Source of the DNA: Paenibacillus caseinilyticus
GTDB lineage: Bacteria > Bacillota > Bacilli > Paenibacillales > NBRC-103111
Length of the DNA stretch: 64,000 nt
Direction: 5' to 3'
Assembly: GCF_027533645.1 (NCBI RefSeq)
Contig: NZ_JAQAGY010000016.1
Span: 1-64,000 of the forward strand
The stretch's first letter is position 1. Each line of letters begins with the position of its first letter. A program made the position numbers and the translations under genes. The notes under the pieces are model-generated. The model was not told where the DNA came from. It did not search any database and saw only the letters and a list, made by a program, of their open reading frames with translations. Below are positions 51,265-58,847 of this stretch, in pieces.

Positions 51265-52989
51265 ATGAACAAGAGAGCCGCGGCGCTGCTCCTGAGCGCC
51301 CTCCTGCTCTTCGGGGTGACCGGGTGCGGGGCGACGGGCGCAAGCACGCCCGCCCTGGGGATGGCTGCCGTCCAGACGGCGTCGTCCGGGACAGCCTCGG
51401 AGAACGAGACGAAGATCGATGAGCAGGTATTTCCCAAGGATAGAGTCATCGATGTGAGGATTACGATCGACGAAGCCGACTTTCAGGATATGCTGGCCAA
51501 TGCGGGGGAGGAGGAGTACAAAACCGCTTCCGTCAATTATAACGGCGTGCAGCTCGACCATGTGGCGGTGCGGACGAAGGGTAACCTCAGCCTGCGGAGC
51601 GTCGTTAATTCGGATTCGGAGAGATACAGCTTCAAGCTGGCCTTTGACGAATATATCTCCAGCCAGAATCTGTACGGCCTGACCAAAATCAATCTCAACA
51701 ACAACTACAGCGACGCTTCGTATATGCGGGAGTTCCTGACGTACGAGCTGGCGGAGCAGATGGGGCTGCCCGTGCCGAAGTATTCCTTCGTGAACGTATA
51801 TGTCAACGGGGAGCTGAAGGGCTTCTATCTGGCCGTCGAGCAGGTGGGCGAAGCTTACCTTGAGCGCAACTTCGGAAGTGCCTACGGAGCTTTGTACAAG
51901 GCCAACGGCGGCACGGGCTCCGATCTGACCTGGATGGGGGATATGGACTCCTATACGGGATTAACTCTAAAATCCGAGTCGACGAACGATGACGTGCTGC
52001 TGAAGCTGACCGATGCCTTGAACAACGGCGGCGACCTGGAGCAGGTGCTCGATGTGGACGAAGCGCTGAGCTTCATCGCGCTGAACGTCCTGACGGCGAA
52101 CATGGACAGCTATCTCGGACAGAACAAGCATAATTACTATCTCTACGAAGATGAGGGCAAATTCTCGGTCCTGCCTTGGGATTATAACATGGCCTTCGGC
52201 GGTCTGGGGGGGACCGGGCTGCTCATTGACGAGCCGACGCAGGGGACCTTGGCCGAGAGACCCCTGGTGGCCAAGCTGCTTGAGGTTGAAGAGTACAAAG
52301 AGAAGTACCATGCGATCCTCTCCGGGATGATTCAAGGGTATCTGGCGGACGAGACGTTCAGCACCCGGGTGCAGGAGCTCTCAAGCCTCATCTCCTCCCA
52401 TGTGGAGAAGGACCCGACGGCCTTCGTCACCTATGAGGCGTATCAGCAGGGCGTCACCCAGCTGAAGCAGTTCGCGTCGCAGCAGGCGGCTTCGATCGCG
52501 TCGCAGCTGGATGGCACGTCGCCATCCTCCGGCGACGGCTCCGGCAGCGGCGGCGGGATGGGCGGCGGCATGCCGGGTGGTCAGGCAGGCCAAGGCGCAG
52601 GAGCGCCGGCCGGCGGGGGACAGCCAGCCGGGGCCGGTCAGGCCGAGCCGGCTGCAAGCCTAGGCGGCACACAAGCGGGCCAGCCGGTGCTGGCAGCTGC
52701 AGCCGCTGGGCCGGGTGCCGCAGCGGGCCAAGGCCAGAACGGCCAAACCGCAGCAGGCCAGGGGGCCGCCGGCGGCCAGATGGGCCAGCGGCCGGGCGGC
52801 ATGGGCGGTGGTCCCGGGGGAATGCCTCCGGGCGGCGGAGGACCCGGCGGGATGGGCGGAGGCCCTGGCGGCCCGGGCGCGGGACAACAGCAGGGCAGCG
52901 CGTCTGAGGCCATAGCCACGGGAGCAGCCATGATCGTTCTCTTGGCCGCCTGCCTGATCGTCACCTTCTACAAGCGCAACCGGTTGTAG
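51265..52989 (+). CDS. CotH-type kinase lipoprotein with glycine-rich tail and C-terminal membrane anchor
   Basis: A 574-residue lipoprotein (lipobox GVTGC, Cys 21). The CotH domain spans about 50-400 with VRTKGNLSLRS, KINLNNNYSDASYMREFL, GFYLAVEQV and the catalytic LPWDYNMAFGG (about 300-310). CotH kinases phosphorylate spore-coat proteins in Bacillus. Residues ~420-545 are low-complexity Gly/Gln/Ala/Pro (GGGMPGGQAGQG and similar). A final hydrophobic stretch (AAMIVLLAACLIVTFY) plus KRNRL forms a second anchor, so both ends sit at the membrane. Third gene of the VTC-DUF4956-CotH operon. Confidence 0.9.
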   Translation: MNKRAAALLLSALLLFGVTGCGATGASTPALGMAAVQTASSGTASENETKIDEQVFPKDRVIDVRITIDEADFQDMLANAGEEEYKTASVNYNGVQLDHVAVRTKGNLSLRSVVNSDSERYSFKLAFDEYISSQNLYGLTKINLNNNYSDASYMREFLTYELAEQMGLPVPKYSFVNVYVNGELKGFYLAVEQVGEAYLERNFGSAYGALYKANGGTGSDLTWMGDMDSYTGLTLKSESTNDDVLLKLTDALNNGGDLEQVLDVDEALSFIALNVLTANMDSYLGQNKHNYYLYEDEGKFSVLPWDYNMAFGGLGGTGLLIDEPTQGTLAERPLVAKLLEVEEYKEKYHAILSGMIQGYLADETFSTRVQELSSLISSHVEKDPTAFVTYEAYQQGVTQLKQFASQQAASIASQLDGTSPSSGDGSGSGGGMGGGMPGGQAGQGAGAPAGGGQPAGAGQAEPAASLGGTQAGQPVLAAAAAGPGAAAGQGQNGQTAAGQGAAGGQMGQRPGGMGGGPGGMPPGGGGPGGMGGGPGGPGAGQQQGSASEAIATGAAMIVLLAACLIVTFYKRNRL

Positions 52990-53002
52990 GAACGGAACAG
53001 CG

Positions 53003-53033
53003 AACTTGCCCAGGCCCGCAGCCTGGGCAAGTT
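53003..53033 (+). terminator. Terminator of the VTC-DUF4956-CotH operon
   Basis: AACTTGCCCAGG and CCTGGGCAAGTT form a 12-bp perfect stem with a 7-nt loop, then GTT. Confidence 0.8.
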
Positions 53034-53121
53034 GTTATGCCGCGGAGATGATAACAGGGTCCTACCGGGAGCAAACTGAAAGGGAGCGGCTGCAGCTCCG
53101 CCTTGCAGCAGCCCGTCCCCA

Positions 53122-53170
53122 TTGACATACAACCAAATGGTGTCGTATCATCAAAGGGAACCAAAAGGTT
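53122..53170 (+). promoter_or_regulatory. Promoter with internal operator for SRPBCC-ArsR operon
   Basis: TTGACA (53122-53127), an 18-bp spacer and TATCAT (53146-53151). The spacer holds the palindrome ACCAAATGGT (53132-53141), and AACCAAAAGGTT lies just downstream (53159-53170). Binding of the ArsR-type regulator here would block transcription. Confidence 0.7.
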
Positions 53171-53251
53171 TCCTAAGGAGCCTGAAGGGAAATGCTGCTG
53201 TAACTAACACCATCATACGGATCGACCGATCCTCAGGAGGACATCCAAGTT

Positions 53252-53680
53252 ATGACCCAAGATCCGAATCACGTGCCCGATATCCGGCAAACCAAGGTAT
53301 TGAACGCCCCGATCGCCAAAGTATGGATCGCGGTCGCCACGGCCGAAGGCATCGCCGCCTGGTTTATGCCCAACGACTTCCAACCCGTAGAAGGACACGA
53401 GTTCCATCTGGAAGCAGGACCGTTCGGCAAGTCACCCTGCAAAGTGACGCATATCGATCCTCCGAACCGGCTGTCGTTCCTGTGGGGACAGGACTGGTCG
53501 CTGACCTTTGAGCTGAAGGAGGTGGACGGCAAGACCGAATTCACGCTGATCCACTCGGGCTGGGACCCGGAGAAGATCACCGAGTTCGGCGAGACGCACC
53601 GTGTGGTCCGCGAACGGATGGCGCAGGGCTGGGTGGGCCTCGTACAGAAGCTCGCCGGTTATGTCGAGGGCGGGGCCTAA
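53252..53680 (+). CDS. SRPBCC (AHSA1/START-like) protein
   Basis: A 142-residue SRPBCC-fold protein. TKVLNAPIAKVWIAVATAEGIAAWFMPNDF and FTLIHSGWDP are typical of the AHSA1 (Aha1-C-like) subgroup. These small proteins bind hydrophobic ligands in a deep pocket. ATG 53252 has AGGAGGACA upstream. The ArsR-family gene begins 3 nt after its stop, a very common pairing in which the regulator controls both genes. Confidence 0.88.
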   Translation: MTQDPNHVPDIRQTKVLNAPIAKVWIAVATAEGIAAWFMPNDFQPVEGHEFHLEAGPFGKSPCKVTHIDPPNRLSFLWGQDWSLTFELKEVDGKTEFTLIHSGWDPEKITEFGETHRVVRERMAQGWVGLVQKLAGYVEGGA

Positions 53681-53683
53681 GCC

Positions 53684-54067
53684 ATGCCCGCGCTGCCCAA
53701 GCACGACGTCTTCCAGGCAGTGGCCGATCCGACGCGGCGCCGGCTGCTGGGACTGCTCGCGGCTGCGGAACTGCCGGTGAAGGAGATCGCCAGCCACTTC
53801 CCGATGAGCCGGACCGCCGTCTCGAAGCATCTGCGCATCCTGGCGGAAGCCGGGCTCGTCAAGGAGCGGAAGGCAGGACGGGAGACACGCTACCGGCTGG
53901 ATCCGGAGCCGCTGCAGGAGCTGCAGAAGTGGCTCGACTTCTACGGCCGGTTCTGGGAGAACAAGCTGGCGGCCCTGCAGCGTTTGGTAGAGGAGCCGGG
54001 GGATGCCAGGGACGAGGCTTGGCCGCCCGGAACCGCCGCGGACCAAGACCGGGGAAGAAAGGAATAG
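53684..54067 (+). CDS. ArsR/SdpR-type transcriptional regulator
   Basis: A 127-residue winged-helix repressor. VFQAVADPTRRRLLGLLAAAELPVKEIASHF and SRTAVSKHLRILAEAGLVKERKAGRETRYRL are classic ArsR sequences. No metal-binding Cys are present, so the signal is not a thiophilic metal. It is coupled to the SRPBCC gene and probably represses its own operon through the palindromes at 53132-53170. The C-terminus (EEPGDARDEAWPPGTAAD) is poorly conserved. Confidence 0.9.
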   Translation: MPALPKHDVFQAVADPTRRRLLGLLAAAELPVKEIASHFPMSRTAVSKHLRILAEAGLVKERKAGRETRYRLDPEPLQELQKWLDFYGRFWENKLAALQRLVEEPGDARDEAWPPGTAADQDRGRKE

Positions 54068-54080
54068 CGTGTACGTTCAG

Positions 54081-54109
54081 AAGCGTTTGCCTTGTGCAGA
54101 CGCTTTTTT
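54081..54109 (+). terminator. Rho-independent terminator
   Basis: AGCGTTTGC pairs with GCAGACGCT, then TTTTTT; it ends the SRPBCC-ArsR operon. Confidence 0.85.
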
Positions 54110-54168
54110 ATTTCCCCAACCACCTCCAAATTAGGGTAGCCACTCTTATTCCGCGGCGGCACGTGTGA

Positions 54169-54360
54169 ATGACACAAGCGACCTGGAGAAAACAGAAAGT
54201 CCGGCTTCAGGCCGAGATCAAGCAGTGGCAGGGGAGCAAAGAAGACCGGGGATTCCTTCCATCCGCGAAGCCGGGCGAAGGGGCCGGTACCCGCGACAGC
54301 TACGGTGTCCATACGGGCTCCGTGACGAAACCGAACGGAACCTTTGACATGCGGTTCTAG
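54169..54360 (+). CDS. Small hypothetical protein
   Basis: A 63-residue frame (MTQATWRKQKVRLQ...) with codon use like the neighbours and a hydrophilic, Gly/Lys-rich C-terminal half (PGEGAGTRDSYG). I do not recognise it. There is no good ribosome binding site, and a second frame starting 4 nt earlier overlaps it, so the assignment is tentative. Confidence 0.4.
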   Translation: MTQATWRKQKVRLQAEIKQWQGSKEDRGFLPSAKPGEGAGTRDSYGVHTGSVTKPNGTFDMRF

Positions 54361-54572
54361 TCAGAGGGCGCCGGTCACCCCCATGTTCAGGGAATGTTCA
54401 GCAGGAGCTCATGAAGCATTCAGCCGTCTCTCAGTGGAGATTCAGGATGGAAACTTATGAATGCCACCCGCTGCAGAGGGGCCGCACCGAATTTTTAAAA
54501 AAGATTAATATAAGGGCTTAAGTAGTTTATAATGGGGTTACTATATCTTGGTAAATTCGGGTGGGATGAACG

Positions 54573-55520
54573 ATGGGTCAGCGGATCGGAGAAGTGGTGT
54601 CAGCCGCAGGGACGCTCGATGACAGCCGGATCGTCAAGCGGGAAATTCTCTACACGGGCATGAACGGTAGGCATGTGGAGCGCTTCTATTTGTCTCCCAC
54701 AGAGAGCTATGTATTCAAGCCCGTAACGCATAGCGGCCAGAGGGGCCGGGAGGCCTGGGTATACGACCAGGTGCTGGGCAGCCTGCCGCCGATCTACCCG
54801 CGTATGCTCGCCCGGTCGGGCGAGTCGGCGCCGGAGAATGGAAGCTGGGTTATCTACGAGGATCTCGGCCGGCTGCAGCACACTTTCCGGGAAGAGATTG
54901 TGCTGCAGGTGGTCGAGGAGATGGCGCGATGGCATGCCTCGCCTGTCGAGCGCTGGAATGAAGCTCCCATGAGGGGACCGAAGCCCCCGATCGAGGAGAT
55001 CGCGGGAGGGCTTCTGCGAAGTAGTGATACACTCGCGGAGCTGCTTCCATCTCCGGGGGCAGCAGGAATGCTGCAGGAGCTCCTGCGCCGGCTGGAGTCC
55101 CATACTTGGAGCGGGAGGCGGGTACTGTCCCATGGCGACCTGCACCTCGGAAATTATGCGCCCTTGAACGGAAGGGTCGTCGTACTCGACTGGGAGCATG
55201 CGCATCTGAATGTTCCGTGCTGGGATCTGTACCACCTGGTGGACCTGTCTCATCCCGTCTTCCCGAAGACGGTGACGGAGGCGCTGCGGGAGCGGCTGCT
55301 CGATACGTATCTGGACTGCAGCGGGGAGCGCTCGGAGCTGGGGCGGTCCGCGTTCAAGCAGGAATATTATTTGTTCTCCGCCGCCTTTTCGCTATGGATG
55401 CTGGGGCTGATTGCCGGCGACCTCCGGCGTCAGAGCGGCCCGTGGGATGTAAGCGAGCTGGAGAGCCAACGGGAAGAGACGCTGGAGAATTTCATCCAAT
55501 GCGCACGGCATATCGCTTGA
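54573..55520 (+). CDS. Phosphotransferase family protein (APH/choline-kinase fold)
   Basis: A 315-residue kinase-like protein. The catalytic loop is LSHGDLHLGNY (about 186-196) and the metal-binding segment VVLDWEHAH (about 208-216), as in aminoglycoside phosphotransferases and CotS-like proteins. The N-lobe has YVFKPV (ATP-binding Lys) and AWVYDQVLG. ATG 54573 follows GGGTGGGA. The substrate is unknown: spore-coat (CotS-type) or small-molecule phosphorylation are both plausible. It is transcribed alone with a strong terminator. Confidence 0.85.
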   Translation: MGQRIGEVVSAAGTLDDSRIVKREILYTGMNGRHVERFYLSPTESYVFKPVTHSGQRGREAWVYDQVLGSLPPIYPRMLARSGESAPENGSWVIYEDLGRLQHTFREEIVLQVVEEMARWHASPVERWNEAPMRGPKPPIEEIAGGLLRSSDTLAELLPSPGAAGMLQELLRRLESHTWSGRRVLSHGDLHLGNYAPLNGRVVVLDWEHAHLNVPCWDLYHLVDLSHPVFPKTVTEALRERLLDTYLDCSGERSELGRSAFKQEYYLFSAAFSLWMLGLIAGDLRRQSGPWDVSELESQREETLENFIQCARHIA

Positions 55521-55631
55521 CGCAGGGAATATATGAGGCTCATTCCAAAGTGCCGGCGGTACTATATGGGGTACTTTCCGATTATCAAGCGAAGACGAAA
55601 ACCAGCAGTGCCGGTGAGCCGGCTCCACAGC

Positions 55632-55669
55632 AAGAGCCCCTTTCCGCGGGCAGCAGGAAGGGGCTTCTT
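55632..55669. terminator. Bidirectional terminator
   Basis: AAGAGCCCCTTTCC with GGAAGGGGCTTCTT, between the phosphotransferase gene and convergent mqnD. Confidence 0.85.
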
Positions 55670-55698
55670 AGGTTAGATTCGGTGCAGCCCGAACTCTT

Positions 55699-56541
55699 TT
55701 AGTAACGCAGCTTCGCCAGATCGAACCCCGGGACGAGACCTTCCCTAGCCGCCCGGCCGAGCAGTGCTTCGATCGCCGCATAACCGCTATCCCCGAGATC
55801 GGCCGTGAATTCGTTCACGTAGAGGTCGATATGCGCCTGGGCTACCTTCGGATCCAGCTCCTGCGACTTGCTCAGCACGTAGTCCCGTGAAGTCTCGGGG
55901 TGGGCCCATGCATATTCCACCGAAGAGCGGATCCAGCCCGCGATCGCCGGAAGGTCAAGGGAACGCCGGGCGATGATGGCTCCCAGGGGGATCGGCAGGC
56001 CGGTATCCTGTTCCCACCAACTGCCGAGGTCGGTCAGCAGCGTAAGTCCGTAAGACGGATAAGTGAAGCGGGCTTCGTGAATGACGAGCCCGGCATCGAT
56101 CTGTCCGTCGCGGACGGCCGGCATGATCTCGTGGAACGGCATGACGACGATCTCGCCTACGCCGCCCGGCACGTTCTGAGCCGCCCACAGGCGGAACAGC
56201 AGGTAGGCGGTCGAACGCTCACTCGGCACGGCGACCCGCTTGCCGGACAAGGCTACCGCGCCCAGCGCGCCGGCTTCCGGGGAGGCGGTCAGCACGAGAG
56301 GGCCGCAGCCCCGGCCGAGCGCGCCGCCGCACGGCAGCAGGGCATACTCCTCCAGCACCCAGGGAAGCGCGGCGTAGGAGAGCTTGATGATATCGGGGCC
56401 GCCCGGAGCGGCAGCGAGTGCGTTGGTGATGTCGATATCGGCGTATAAGACCTCCGGTACCGGTGCGTCGGGCACGAGACCGTGTACCCAGGCATGGAAC
56501 ACGAACGTGTCGTTAGGACATGGTGAGAAAGCGATCTGCAT
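55699..56541 (-). CDS. mqnD: 1,4-dihydroxy-6-naphthoate synthase (futalosine pathway)
   Basis: A 280-residue MqnD converting cyclic de-hypoxanthinylfutalosine to 1,4-dihydroxy-6-naphthoate in menaquinone synthesis. Diagnostic parts are AFSPCPNDTFVFHAWVHG at the N-terminus, IIKLSYAALPWVLEEYALLPCGGALGRGCGP, and HEARFTYPSYGL with the catalytic His. It starts 1 nt after the mqnB stop on the same strand, so the two are tightly coupled. mqnA and mqnC are not in the window. Confidence 0.95.
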   Translation of the reverse strand: MQIAFSPCPNDTFVFHAWVHGLVPDAPVPEVLYADIDITNALAAAPGGPDIIKLSYAALPWVLEEYALLPCGGALGRGCGPLVLTASPEAGALGAVALSGKRVAVPSERSTAYLLFRLWAAQNVPGGVGEIVVMPFHEIMPAVRDGQIDAGLVIHEARFTYPSYGLTLLTDLGSWWEQDTGLPIPLGAIIARRSLDLPAIAGWIRSSVEYAWAHPETSRDYVLSKSQELDPKVAQAHIDLYVNEFTADLGDSGYAAIEALLGRAAREGLVPGFDLAKLRY

Positions 56542-56542
56542 C

Positions 56543-57226
56543 TTAGAGGACCTCCAGGAATAGGGTGCTTGCAGCTTCGAGCGCCTTCAGCGCTTCGGGA
56601 ATCTTCCAAGCGGCGCGGTCCCGGGGACCGACCGCGTTAGATACCGCACGGAGCTCCATTACGGGGAGCCCGTGCTGAGCAGCGGCGGTAGCGACACCAT
56701 AGCCCTCCATAGCTTCGGCGGCGGCACCGCGTACCCGTGCGGCGAGCGCCTCAGCCGTCGCTGCGGTGCCGGTGGCCGTCGAGACGGTGAGCACTGGACC
56801 GGCGGCTGCCGGCAGTCCGGCAGCCGCCAGCGCTTCGGCAAGGCGAAGAGTCCGCCCGCCGTCGGCGGCAATCCGGGAGCGGCCGAAGCCGAGCTCCTCC
56901 ACGCTGCGGAAGCCCTCGGGCGTCTCGGCGCCCAGGTCCGCAGCCACGATCTCCGTTGCGGCAACGAGCGATCCGACAGCCGCTATGCCGGGGAAGCCCC
57001 CGCCGATGCCGACGCTGATCACGAGGCCGTATCCGCCCGCAGCCAGCGCTGAAGCCGTGCCTGCAGCCGCTGAAGCCGGCCCAACGCCGGCGGCGATAAC
57101 CTCGAAGCGTGAATCCCCGCGGAGCCCACGCAGGACGGCGTCCCGTTCGGCGTCGACGGCGGTGACGATGAGCACTCGGCCGCCTGCAGGGGCCGGGGCC
57201 CCGGCAGAGAAGTTCGGTTCATTCAT
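56543..57226 (-). CDS. mqnB: Futalosine hydrolase
   Basis: A 227-residue nucleoside-phosphorylase-fold hydrolase that removes hypoxanthine from futalosine. LIVTAVDAERDAVLRGL, VGIGGGFPG, EAMEGYGVATAA and MELRAVSNAVGPRDRAAW are family motifs. ATG 57226 has AAGGAGAAC upstream and is preferred to an in-frame start at 57274. Very high Ala content and GC are notable. The gene pair points to menaquinone made by the futalosine route rather than the men pathway. Confidence 0.93.
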   Translation of the reverse strand: MNEPNFSAGAPAPAGGRVLIVTAVDAERDAVLRGLRGDSRFEVIAAGVGPASAAAGTASALAAGGYGLVISVGIGGGFPGIAAVGSLVAATEIVAADLGAETPEGFRSVEELGFGRSRIAADGGRTLRLAEALAAAGLPAAAGPVLTVSTATGTAATAEALAARVRGAAAEAMEGYGVATAAAQHGLPVMELRAVSNAVGPRDRAAWKIPEALKALEAASTLFLEVL

Positions 57227-57398
57227 ATGTAAGTTCTCCTTTGGAAGGAAGAGAATTCGTCGAGATAAGGACAAGGATACGCCCTTTTTCGGCAGGGGTC
57301 AACTGCAGCGGGAGCAAGGGTGGCGGCGGTCAACCGCGGTTGCGGCCCGGCGGGGAGGATGTCTGCCCGCCGGGGATTAGCCCATTAGACATCCGGGG

Positions 57399-57428
57399 GT
57401 TGCAGCGCCCAGCAGGGTGCTTTTAGAA
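57399..57428 (+). promoter_or_regulatory. Promoter of the AraC-family regulator gene
   Basis: TTGCAG (57399-57404), an 18-bp spacer and TAGAAT (57423-57428), about 45 nt upstream of the start codon. Confidence 0.6.
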
Positions 57429-57472
57429 TAAAAGGAAACGGGACTATGCCGATACGGAGGGGGAGCAGAAGG

Positions 57473-58282
57473 ATGAAGCCCGATATCCGGTTCTACCGGG
57501 ATGCCGCCCTGCCGCAGCTGGAATGCAAAGTCTGCGTGTCGGGCGAGCTTCCATCCAAAAAGCATTTTCACGAGGAATATTCCCTCGGCATCGTGGAAGA
57601 CGGAGGCAGCCGGGTCTGGTGCGACGGCCGGGAGCTGGAGATGGGGGCGGGCAGGCTGATCTGGATTCCGCCTTATCTGCCGCATGCCTGCCGTCCGCTC
57701 GAATCGACGGGGTGGAAGTACAAAATGCTGTTCATCCATGCGGATTGGGTGAAGGGATTGGGAGAGGAGATCAGACTCGGCGATCCTGCCCTGCTTATCG
57801 ACCGGAAGAGCGGGAGGGGCTCCCGCCTTCTCATGAACCAACTGGCGGACAGCCTCGCCGCGCGGAGACCGCCGCTCGAAACCGAGACCGGGCTGCTGCA
57901 GCTGGTCGGCGGGCTGCTGAACCCGGAAGCGGCTGTGGAAGCGTATGCCGCCGGGCAGGCGGGCGAGCGCCGGAAGCTCGCGCGGGTGCAGGAGTACCTG
58001 CACGAGCATGCGCTTGAGGGTGTGACGCTGGAGCGGCTGGAAGCCGTCTCGGGCCTCAGCCGGTTCCGTCTGGTCCACTGCTTCACGGGCGCCTTCCGGA
58101 TCCCTCCCCACGCGTACCAGCTGATGCTGCGCCTCCACCATGCGAAGCGGGAGCTCGGCCGGCGGGGGAGCATCGCCGAGGTGGCTGCCGATGCCGGATT
58201 CTACGACCAGAGCCACTTCACGCGGAGCTTCAAGAGCTATACCGGCGTGACCCCGATGGCTTATGCGGCCTCCCTCCGGTAA
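57473..58282 (+). CDS. AraC-family transcriptional regulator
   Basis: A 269-residue regulator. The N-terminal cupin-like sensing domain shows HFHEEYSLGIVEDG and LIWIPPYLPHACRP, typical of AraC proteins that bind an unknown small ligand. The C-terminal ~100 residues carry two HTH motifs (VTLERLEAVSGLSRFRLVHCF and IAEVAADAGFYDQSHFTRSF). ATG 57473 has GGAGGGGGAGC upstream. Its target is not clear: nearest neighbours are mqnB-mqnD (divergent) and an SGNH hydrolase gene. Confidence 0.9.
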   Translation: MKPDIRFYRDAALPQLECKVCVSGELPSKKHFHEEYSLGIVEDGGSRVWCDGRELEMGAGRLIWIPPYLPHACRPLESTGWKYKMLFIHADWVKGLGEEIRLGDPALLIDRKSGRGSRLLMNQLADSLAARRPPLETETGLLQLVGGLLNPEAAVEAYAAGQAGERRKLARVQEYLHEHALEGVTLERLEAVSGLSRFRLVHCFTGAFRIPPHAYQLMLRLHHAKRELGRRGSIAEVAADAGFYDQSHFTRSFKSYTGVTPMAYAASLR

Positions 58283-58394
58283 GTCCGGCCGCAGGAGGAG
58301 AGCTTCCGCCTGGGCATGCAGCCAGCCGTTATGCGCAGGCCCGGCCGTCCCGCATACCGACAGGAGGCGTCAAGCATCATATATCCAAAAAAAG

Positions 58395-58432
58395 GCCGGT
58401 TCGAAGCTTCGGGAAGAAGGCTTCGAACCGGC
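58395..58432 (-). terminator. Strong terminator oriented to the minus strand
   Basis: GCCGGTTCGAAGC (58395-58407) pairs with GCTTCGAACCGGC (58420-58432). The U-run (AAAAAAA at about 58387-58393 on the + strand) favours minus-strand termination, though no minus-strand gene is known upstream of it. Confidence 0.75.
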
Positions 58433-58590
58433 TCTTGGTGCGGGTGAGGATTTCGGGAGGAGGATCCCCAGACTGTGGGGCTCGGGGAGAACCCGGCCTG
58501 GAGAGAGTGAAGCTCCGGGGAGGGAGCCGGCCGGGATGGGGTTCGTGTCTATGTATGATCTAATGAGCATCTTACAGGATCGCCGGACGC

Positions 58591-58616
58591 AATTCTGTTA
58601 CCTATATCACAGAATT
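58591..58616. promoter_or_regulatory. Inverted repeat, possible operator
   Basis: AATTCTGT (58591-58598), a 10-nt spacer and ACAGAATT (58609-58616) make a perfect 8-bp inverted repeat in AT-rich sequence within a GC-rich gap. Confidence 0.45.
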
Positions 58617-58847
58617 TACATTTTATAGGGCGAATGAAGGGCCCCGGCGGGTCGACCCTTGAGCGCGGGTCTGCGACCTAGACCTCCTCCGGAGATCATC
58701 CGGGGGGATTTGGCATGCCCTCGGCTGGCGCCTGCGCTACCGCAGCCGGACGTCCGGGCCGCTTCGGCAGGATTTGGAGTTGCATGGCTTTTTGCGGTAC
58801 AGTTAAAGAAAGAGCAGTCACGGATTCATCACGGAGGAGGCGCACCC

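Larger units (their letters stand above)
58283..58847. other. Intergenic region with terminator and inverted repeat
   Basis: This 565-nt gap contains a strong hairpin whose U-run is on the minus strand (58395-58432), an AATTCTGT/ACAGAATT inverted repeat (58591-58616) and no convincing protein gene. A TTGGAG-18-TACAGT pair near 58770-58800 may drive the SGNH hydrolase gene. Confidence 0.5.
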
